From NCBI GenBank assembly GCA_016218905.1, contig JACRCS010000799.1, positions 1-7,265 on the forward strand: a stretch of DNA of 7,265 nt, written 5' to 3'. Positions 1 through 4,837 of the stretch are shown here, one piece after another. Numbering within the stretch: the stretch's first letter is position 1; every line of letters begins with the position of its first letter. The translations under genes and the position numbers were made by a program. This DNA is from Deltaproteobacteria bacterium (GTDB lineage Bacteria; Desulfobacterota_C; Deferrisomatia; Deferrisomatales; JACRMM01). Under the pieces are notes generated by a model. It worked only from the letters and a program-made list of their open reading frames with translations, did not search any database and was not told the DNA's origin.

Positions 1-411
1 CGCCGTCTGGGCGTGCCGCTCCTTCAGCCTCGGAAAGCGCCCGTAGATCTCCTCGAGCCGGCGCGCGAGCTCGGCCGGCGCGATGCCGTGGGCCATGGCG
101 CCGAGCTCCAGGTTCTCGCGGACTGTCAGGGCCGGGAAGAGCTCCCTCCCCTCGGGAGAGAGCGCCATCCCCGCGCGCACCCGGCGGCGGGCCGACCACC
201 GCGTCGCATCCGTGCCCCCGAAGAGGACGCGGCCGCCGGAGGAGGGCAGCAGCCCGGCGATGGCCTTCAGGAGGCTCGTCTTCCCGGCTCCGTTGGCGCC
301 GACGAGCGCGACGGTCTCGCCGCGCCCGACGCTGAGCGACACGTCGAAGAGCGCCTGGGCGGCGCCGTAGTGGAGCGTGACGCCCTCGACGGCCAGGAGG
401 GGGGTGTTCAT
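1..411 (-). CDS. livF: Branched-chain amino acid ABC transporter ATP-binding protein LivF (partial, N-terminal 137 residues)
   Basis: One of the two cytoplasmic ATPases that power a LivHMGF-type importer for branched-chain or related amino acids. The visible 137 residues start at an ATG (411-409) that overlaps the livG stop as ATGA. The Walker A motif GANGAGKT is at residues 38-45. A Q-loop region reading SPEGRELFPALTVRENL follows at about residues 84-100; the glutamate form (PEGR) is typical of LivF, whereas LivG proteins carry TFQN. The signature motif, Walker B and H-loop lie beyond the left edge, so completeness of the gene cannot be judged. No strong Shine-Dalgarno sequence precedes the start, which fits translation by coupling to livG. 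It is the last gene of the operon inside the window; a substrate-binding protein gene could follow off the edge. The family assignment is firm; the substrate is inferred. Confidence 0.93.
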   Translation of the reverse strand, partial: MNTPLLAVEGVTLHYGAAQALFDVSLSVGRGETVALVGANGAGKTSLLKAIAGLLPSSGGRVLFGGTDATRWSARRRVRAGMALSPEGRELFPALTVRENLELGAMAHGIAPAELARRLEEIYGRFPRLKERHAQTA

Positions 412-1202
412 GCGATCACGCTCGACCGGCCGAGGTAGGCCTCCAGGACCCGCGGGTTCTCCCTCACCTCGTTGGGCGTGCCCCGGGCGATCACCTTGCC
501 GCCGTCCATGACGACGACGTGATCCGAGACCCCCATGACGAGGTCCATGTCGTGCTCGATGAGGAGCATCGTGCGGCCCGCGAACCGCATGGCGCGGATG
601 AGCCCGGCCACCTGGTGCGTCTCCTCCGAGTTCAGCCCGGCGACCGGCTCGTCGAGGAGCATCAGCACGGGTTCCGAGACGAACGCCCGGGCCATCTCCA
701 GCCTCTTCCAGTCGCCGTAGGGGAGCACTCCGGCCGGCAGGTCGGCGCGCTGCGCGAGCCCCAGGTGATCCAGCGCCTCCAGCGCGCGGAGCCGCAGCCC
801 CCGCTCCCGGTGCCGGAGCGACGGGAGCCGGAGCATCGCCAGCAGGAGCGAGCGCCCCGCGCGCACGGTGAGCCCGCAGAGGACGTTGTCGAGCACCGAG
901 AGCCGCGGGAAGATCTTGAGGTTCTGGAAGGTCCGGGCGAGGCCGCGGCGGGCGATCCGGTGCGCCGGCAGGCCTGCGATGTCCTCGCCTCGGAAGAGGA
1001 CCGCCCCCGAGTCGGCCCTGAGGAGCCCCGAGATGCAGTTGACGGCCGTGGTCTTCCCGGCGCCGTTGGGGCCGATGAGGGCCGTGACCTTGCCTTTCTC
1101 CACCTCGAACGAGACGTCGGAGAGGGCCGGAAGCCCGCCGAAGCGCTTGGAGAGCCCCTTCACCTCGAGGATGTGCTTGGAGGGCACGCCGCCGAGGCTC
1201 AC
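408..1202 (-). CDS. livG: Branched-chain amino acid ABC transporter ATP-binding protein LivG
   Basis: The second cytoplasmic ATPase of the importer, 264 residues, close to the usual LivG length of about 255. The chosen start is the GTG at 1202-1200, which overlaps the livM stop as GTGA and has AAGGAGG four bases upstream. The open frame runs further upstream but only inside livM. Motifs: Walker A GPNGAGKT (44-51), Q-loop TFQN with Q93, Walker B VLMLLDEP (179-186, catalytic E185), and H-loop IEHD with H217. The stretch LKIFPRLSVLDNV after the Q-loop and the LivG-type C-terminal end (RVLEAYLG) separate it from LivF. The ABC signature reads LPYGDWKRLEMARAF (160-174). This departs from the LSGGQ consensus and from the LAYGQQ form of E. 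coli LivG; a proline or alanine at the serine position is familiar in this family, but tryptophan at 165 is unusual. The other ATPase motifs are intact, so the protein is probably active. Confidence 0.95.
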   Translation of the reverse strand: MSLGGVPSKHILEVKGLSKRFGGLPALSDVSFEVEKGKVTALIGPNGAGKTTAVNCISGLLRADSGAVLFRGEDIAGLPAHRIARRGLARTFQNLKIFPRLSVLDNVLCGLTVRAGRSLLLAMLRLPSLRHRERGLRLRALEALDHLGLAQRADLPAGVLPYGDWKRLEMARAFVSEPVLMLLDEPVAGLNSEETHQVAGLIRAMRFAGRTMLLIEHDMDLVMGVSDHVVVMDGGKVIARGTPNEVRENPRVLEAYLGRSSVIA

Positions 1203-2200
1203 GCCGCCTCCTTCCGGAGCCGGCGCAGGGCCGCCCGGGTCCGGAGGGTGTCCGAGACCCCGGCCACCAGCCCCTGTGGCAGGAAGAGGAGGATGCCGAC
1301 CAGGATGAGACCGTGGACGATCTCCTTCCAATCCTCGAAGAAGCCGAGGAACTCGGGCATGAGGGTGAGGAGGCTCACGCCGAAGAGGGTCCCCCAGATG
1401 GAGCCGAGCCCGCCGACGACGACCATCGTCACCAGGTCGAGGGAGGCGAAGATGCCGAAGGCGTCGGGGCTCACGACCCGAAAGTGGTGGGCGTAGAGGC
1501 TGCCGGCGATCGACGCGAAGACCGCCGAGAGGACGAAGACGCTCACCTTGGCCCGGCGTACGTCCACGCCGAGGGAGGCCGCGGCAGCCTCATCCGCGGC
1601 GAGCGCCGCGAGGCCGCGCCCGATGCCCGACCGGACGAGGTTGATGCAGAGGGTGAAGGCCACCAGGGCGACGGTCCAAGAGAGGTAGTGGAAGCGGGCG
1701 TCGCTCGCGAAGCTGAAGCCCGCGATCGAGAGCGGCGGGATGCTGGTGAGGCCGCTGGGGCCGCCGGTGACGCGGTCCCATTGGATGAGCACCGTGTAGA
1801 CTACGATGTTGAAGCCGACCGTGGCCATGGCCAGGTAATGGCTCCGCAGGCGCAAGGTGGGGACCCCGAGCACCCACGCGACGAGCGCGACGACGACCGC
1901 GACCCCCCCGATGACGGGCCACGCCGGCAGGCCGTAGGTCGTCGTGAAGATCGCCGAGCCGTAAGCTCCGAGGCCGAAGAAGGCGGCGTGCCCGAGGGAG
2001 ATCTGGCCCGCGTACCCGACGAAGAGGTTCAAGCCGAGGACGACGATCACGTGGATCGCGATGAGGCAGGAGAGGCCGAGGGTGTAAGGGTTGCGCATGA
2101 AGGCGGGAAGGACCGCCAGGAGGGCGGCCAGTGCGACCACGGTCAGGCCGGTCTGGTGACGCAGGAGGAAGTGGCCCGCGGCCTGGCTCCGGGTGATCAC
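1199..2200 (-). CDS. livM: Branched-chain amino acid ABC transporter permease LivM
   Basis: Inner-membrane permease subunit, 333 residues, that pairs with LivH to form the translocation path. The GTG start at 2200-2198 overlaps the livH stop as GTGA and follows AAGGAGGAGG closely. The family hallmark GLNLFVGYAGQISLGHAAFFG is spread over residues 56-76. Further LivM features are the TGGPSGL loop (145-151), the cytoplasmic ATPase-contact loop around ALAADEAAAASLGVD (199-213), and the late VVGGLGSIWGTLFG segment (261-274). Hydrophobic stretches at about 18-35, 42-62, 95-113, 173-189, 219-237, 253-279 and 295-311 are consistent with a polytopic membrane protein. The tail is Arg/Lys-rich (residues 320-331), as expected for a cytoplasmic end. 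Length and motif order are complete and no damage is visible. Confidence 0.95.
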   Translation of the reverse strand: MITRSQAAGHFLLRHQTGLTVVALAALLAVLPAFMRNPYTLGLSCLIAIHVIVVLGLNLFVGYAGQISLGHAAFFGLGAYGSAIFTTTYGLPAWPVIGGVAVVVALVAWVLGVPTLRLRSHYLAMATVGFNIVVYTVLIQWDRVTGGPSGLTSIPPLSIAGFSFASDARFHYLSWTVALVAFTLCINLVRSGIGRGLAALAADEAAAASLGVDVRRAKVSVFVLSAVFASIAGSLYAHHFRVVSPDAFGIFASLDLVTMVVVGGLGSIWGTLFGVSLLTLMPEFLGFFEDWKEIVHGLILVGILLFLPQGLVAGVSDTLRTRAALRRLRKEAA

Positions 2201-3072
2201 GCCTCCTCCTTGCCGAGGAGGCCCTGGGGCCGGAGGAAGAGGACGAGGAGGAGCACCGCGAAGGCGACCACGTCCTTGTAGGCGCTGCTGATGAAGGCGG
2301 CTGCCGCCGTCTCCAGGAGCCCGAGGAGGAGCCCTCCGACGACGGCTCCGGGGAAGGACCCGAACCCTCCGAGGATGGCGGCGGAGAACCCCTTCAGGCC
2401 GAGGAGCACGCCGACGTCGAAGCTGAGCGCCGAGATGGGGGTGACGAGCACTCCGGCGAGTCCTCCCATGGCCCCGGCGAGCCCGAAGCTCGCCGCCTTC
2501 ACCGCGCCGACTCGCAGGCCCATGGCCGCGGCGGCCCGCGGGTTGTTGGCCACGGCCCGCATGGCGAGCCCGGCTCGCGTCCGGCGGAAGAAGGCCACCA
2601 GCGCGGCCACGGAGACGGCGGTCAGCGCGAGGATCCAGAGCGCCTGCGGCATGACGGTCGCCCCGAAGAGGGCGAGCGGCTCCTCGCCGGCCAGCGGCGG
2701 CAGGGCCAGCGGGTTCTTCCCCCAGAGGAGCTTGATCCCTCCCCGCAGCCCGATGGAGGCCCCGATCGTCAGGAAGATCAGCACCATCGGGTTCTGGGAC
2801 CGCGACGGCCGGAGGATGACCCGCTCCAGCGCCACGCCCGCGAGCGTCACGCTCACGACGGCGAACGGAAGGGCGACGGGCATCGAGACTCCGGCGGCCC
2901 GCAGGGCCGTGTACGCGAACATCCCGCCGAGGGTGACGAAGTCGACCTGGGCGAAGTTCACGATCCCCATCGTCTCGTGCACTACCCCGAAGCCCAGGGC
3001 GATCAGGGCATAGATGGCCCCGCTCGTCAGGCCGGAGAAGGCGAACTGGAGGAGGTCCGGAAGAGAGGTCAA
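2197..3072 (-). CDS. livH: Branched-chain amino acid ABC transporter permease LivH
   Basis: Inner-membrane permease subunit, 291 residues, the usual LivH length and the first gene of the importer operon. The start is read as TTG at 3072-3070, with GGAG five bases upstream. No ATG lies near the N-terminus, and the first hydrophobic helix (about 7-31) would be damaged by a later start. Hallmarks: SGLTSGAIYALIALGFGVV (13-31), then the GIVNFAQVDFVTLGG segment (36-50) that corresponds to the family VNFAxGE motif; the ATPase-contact loop RAGLAMRAVANNPRAAAAMG (166-185); and AILGGFGSFPGAVVGGLLLG (232-251). The C-terminus has the LFLRPQGLLG ending (278-287) shared by Liv permeases. It lies divergent to the efflux genes across the intergenic gap. 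A second coding sequence upstream in the same operon is not supported. Confidence 0.94.
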   Translation of the reverse strand: MTSLPDLLQFAFSGLTSGAIYALIALGFGVVHETMGIVNFAQVDFVTLGGMFAYTALRAAGVSMPVALPFAVVSVTLAGVALERVILRPSRSQNPMVLIFLTIGASIGLRGGIKLLWGKNPLALPPLAGEEPLALFGATVMPQALWILALTAVSVAALVAFFRRTRAGLAMRAVANNPRAAAAMGLRVGAVKAASFGLAGAMGGLAGVLVTPISALSFDVGVLLGLKGFSAAILGGFGSFPGAVVGGLLLGLLETAAAAFISSAYKDVVAFAVLLLVLFLRPQGLLGKEEA

Positions 3073-3119
3073 GGGCGCTCCGGAAGAGGGCCGTGTGCCG
3101 CCGATCGCGAGAAATCGAC

Positions 3120-3148
3120 TACATAGATCGCAATGCTCTGCCGATCAA
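3120..3148 (-). promoter_or_regulatory. Weak sigma-70-like promoter candidate for livHMGF
   Basis: Read on the minus strand, TTGATC (3148-3143) and TATGTA (3125-3120) are separated by exactly 17 bases. The -35 matches TTGACA at 4 of 6 positions and the -10 matches TATAAT at only 3 of 6. Transcription would start near 3113, giving a leader of about 40 bases before the TTG start of livH. Spacing and placement are right but the -10 is poor, so this is only a candidate. I saw no better match upstream of livH. Confidence 0.25.
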
Positions 3149-3177
3149 GGGAAACTTGGCCTGAGGAGCGGGAGTCC

Positions 3178-3272
3178 GGAGTTCGGATCCCATCGTTCCC
3201 AGGATTCCCATACATCCCATCATGAGAGGTATGGGAACCATGGGAATTATGGAAGCCCGGAATCCGAAGCCC
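3178..3272. repeat. Long imperfect palindrome built from 9-base units
   Basis: The left arm contains three consecutive 9-base units, TTCCCAGGA, TTCCCATAC and ATCCCATCA (3196-3222). The right arm contains ATGGGAACC, ATGGGAATT and ATGGAAGCC (3231-3257), so the arms are inverted copies of the same short theme. The best-paired core is TTCCCATAC (3205-3213) against GTATGGGAA (3229-3237), a perfect 9-base match around a 15-base loop. Pairing continues outward at 3196-3201 with 3241-3246, at 3190-3193 with 3249-3252, and, after a small bulge, TTCGGAT (3182-3188) with ATCCGAA (3262-3268). It could act as a DNA binding array, a cruciform or RNA hairpin, or be a dispersed REP/MITE-like repeat. It lacks the GC stem and T-run of an intrinsic terminator. 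Confidence 0.75.
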
Positions 3273-3393
3273 GAAGGTGCCTGTTCGTCCGTGCGTGCCC
3301 CCTTGCCCCCAGCTGCAGACTATTCCACACTGCTTGCCGAACATTCTCCAGCTCCGGCGGATCAGTCTCCACGCCCGCGTCGGTTTTCCGGGC

Positions 3394-3409
3394 TGGCATT
3401 TATCTTGCT
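3394..3409 (+). promoter_or_regulatory. Sigma-54 (-24/-12) promoter for the metal-efflux operon
   Basis: The sequence is TGGCAT, five bases, then TTGCT. The GG (3395-3396) and GC (3407-3408) doublets are separated by exactly ten bases, as required by RpoN holoenzyme, and a pyrimidine (C at 3393) precedes the TGG. It differs from the TGGCAC-N5-TTGCW consensus only at the C of the -24 element. A start near 3420 would give a leader of about 83 bases before the ATG at 3503. Such promoters need an AAA+ enhancer-binding activator, none of which is encoded in this window. The palindrome at 3178-3272 lies about 150-240 bases upstream of the predicted start, a normal enhancer distance. Use in vivo is inferred from sequence only. 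Confidence 0.6.
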
Positions 3410-3502
3410 TTGCGTCCGCCGAGCTCTGGTCAGCGTCCGCGGTTGGGATAACCTTGGCGCCGACGGGTGTACCGGGGAGTGGATCCAAGTCCGAGGAGTA
3501 CT

Positions 3503-4837
3503 ATGAAGCGAACGATTCCGGCGGTCCTTCTCGCCTTTTCGGTATTTCTGCCCGCGCTCTCCTCCGCGGCGGCCGAAGGGCCGTCTCTGGAGGAGCTCGA
3601 GGCGCGGCTCGTCAGCGGACCCAGCCAGGGGGACCTGGTCGCCTACGCCTACCGGGCCAGTCCCATGGTCCGGTCGGCCCACGCCATGTGGGAGGCGACC
3701 GCGGAGAAGTATCGGGTCGCCACCGGCCACCCCGATCCCCGGATCATGGTGGAGGGGATGTTCATGACCGAGGAGCTCCGGGGCACCCCGGACGACTGGA
3801 AGGTGACGCTCTCCCAGATGATCCCGCTCCCGGGCAGGCTCGGCGCCGAGGGCGCGGTCGTGCGGGCGGAGGCGCGGGCGGCGCGGTACGACCTCGACAA
3901 GGCGGTGCGGGACGTCGTCGTGCAGGTCCGGGAGAGCTTCCAGGAGCTCCTCTACCTCGCGGAGGCGACGAGGATCGCCGCGCAGAACAAGGACCTCCTG
4001 GACCAGCTCCGGAAGGTCGCAGAGAGCGCCTACGCGGGCAACCGGGCCCTCCTCTACGACGTGGCGAAGGCGCAGGCCCAGGCCGGGCAGCTCCAGTACG
4101 ACGTGCTCCTCCTGCGGGAGCTCGAACAGACCGAGAAGGCGCGCCTCAACGGGCTCCTCAGCCGCGCGCCCGAAGCCCCCCTCGGCCCGCTCGCCGCGCA
4201 CGACGCGCAGCCGCTCGCCTTCGAGCTGGGCGAGATCTACCGGATGGCCGAGGCCAACCGCGAAGAGATCAAGGCCGCGCAGGCGCGGTCGGAGCGCGCC
4301 GAGGCGATGCTCTCCACCGCCCGCTACGAGAACCTGCCGGAGGTGGAGCTCGGCGCCTCGGTCGGGCGTCAGCTGGAGCGGGACCAGATCGGAATCCAGG
4401 CAGGGCTCACGCTGCCCCTCTGGCCGGGCAAGCGCGCCGGCCGCGTCGGCCAGGCGAGGGCGGAGCTCGAGAGCGCCCGGGCCATGAAGGTGGCAGAGGT
4501 GAACGACGCGCGGACCCAGGTCCGGGAGAGCTACTTCCGGCTCCGAAACTCCGAGCGACTGGTCGCACTCTACCGGGGCGATCTCCTCCCCCAGGCCGCC
4601 AAGGCCATGGAGACCGCGGAGACGTGGTATCGCGAAGGGCAGGGGAGCTTCGCCGACTACGTGGAGGCCCAGGCGGTCTGGTACAACTTCCAGCTCTCGC
4701 TCGCCCGGGCCAAGGCCGACCAAGGCAAGTTCTTGGCGCGACTCGAGGCCCTCGCCGGTCAGAGCCTCACCCGCAAGGCCGAGTCGCCTCCCCCGGACCC
4801 GGCCGGCGGCGAGCAGCGGGGGGAGGGTGCGCGATGA
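3503..4837 (+). CDS. TolC/CusC-like outer-membrane efflux protein, first copy
   Basis: Predicted outer-membrane factor of a tripartite metal-efflux system, forming the trimeric exit duct across the periplasm and outer membrane. It has 444 residues, close to CusC-type proteins. The ATG at 3503 is preferred over an in-frame GTG at 3467 because it follows GAGGAG and opens a clean signal peptide (1-24, cleavage probably after the AAA at 22-24). The OEP internal duplication is visible: VRDVVVQVRESFQELLY (135-151) mirrors NDARTQVRESYFRLRN (334-349), and IPLPGRLGAEGAVVRAEARA (107-126) mirrors LPLWPGKRAGRVGQARAE (304-321). Strand-like segments at about 79-110 and 279-307 fit the outer-membrane barrel, and long helices fill the rest. 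No lipoprotein cysteine follows the signal peptide, unlike CusC of E. coli. The tail is Pro/Gly-rich (429-444). Its stop overlaps the next gene as ATGA. Confidence 0.9.
   Translation: MKRTIPAVLLAFSVFLPALSSAAAEGPSLEELEARLVSGPSQGDLVAYAYRASPMVRSAHAMWEATAEKYRVATGHPDPRIMVEGMFMTEELRGTPDDWKVTLSQMIPLPGRLGAEGAVVRAEARAARYDLDKAVRDVVVQVRESFQELLYLAEATRIAAQNKDLLDQLRKVAESAYAGNRALLYDVAKAQAQAGQLQYDVLLLRELEQTEKARLNGLLSRAPEAPLGPLAAHDAQPLAFELGEIYRMAEANREEIKAAQARSERAEAMLSTARYENLPEVELGASVGRQLERDQIGIQAGLTLPLWPGKRAGRVGQARAELESARAMKVAEVNDARTQVRESYFRLRNSERLVALYRGDLLPQAAKAMETAETWYREGQGSFADYVEAQAVWYNFQLSLARAKADQGKFLARLEALAGQSLTRKAESPPPDPAGGEQRGEGAR

Larger units (their letters stand above)
3073..3502. other. Divergent intergenic regulatory region
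   Basis: This gap of about 430 bases separates livH (minus) from the first outer-membrane factor gene (plus). Open frames exist here on both strands, but their translations are compositionally odd, hit no recognisable motif and partly consist of the palindrome. I therefore call it non-coding. It holds, from left to right, a weak livH promoter candidate (3120-3148), a long imperfect palindrome (3178-3272), about 120 bases in which I see no clear structure (3273-3393), a sigma-54-type promoter (3394-3409), and a leader of roughly 80 bases. Base composition around 3195-3255 is clearly less GC-rich than the flanking genes. No tRNA or rRNA and no clear intrinsic terminator was seen. Confidence 0.75.

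Noticed and set aside
519..2281. Long plus-strand open frames opposite livG and livM
   Set aside because: Their translations are highly charged, Asp/Glu/Arg/Gly-rich shadows of the hydrophobic permease and ATPase genes on the minus strand.
3178..3272. The palindrome as an intrinsic terminator or as a CRISPR array
   Set aside because: There is no GC-rich stem followed by a T-run, and both adjacent genes are transcribed away from it. The 9-base units have no spacers, so it is not CRISPR.
3069..3488. Minus-strand open frame of 139 codons upstream of livH, ending in a TTGA overlap with the livH start
   Set aside because: The translation has no recognisable motif, includes the palindrome read as a His/Ser/Gly-rich stretch, and would cover the sigma-54 promoter. 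The overlap looks like chance.
3467..3505. In-frame GTG at 3467 as an earlier start for the first TolC-like gene
   Set aside because: It would add 12 residues before an otherwise ideal signal peptide and lacks a close ribosome site. The ATG at 3503 follows GAGGAG.
3277..4833. A long plus-strand open frame running into the second TolC-like gene, giving an apparent 1044-residue protein
   Set aside because: The upstream 519 codons translate to Arg/Gly/Pro-rich low-complexity sequence in a shifted frame over the first TolC-like gene. The real start at 4834 has a ribosome site, a signal peptide and an ATGA junction.
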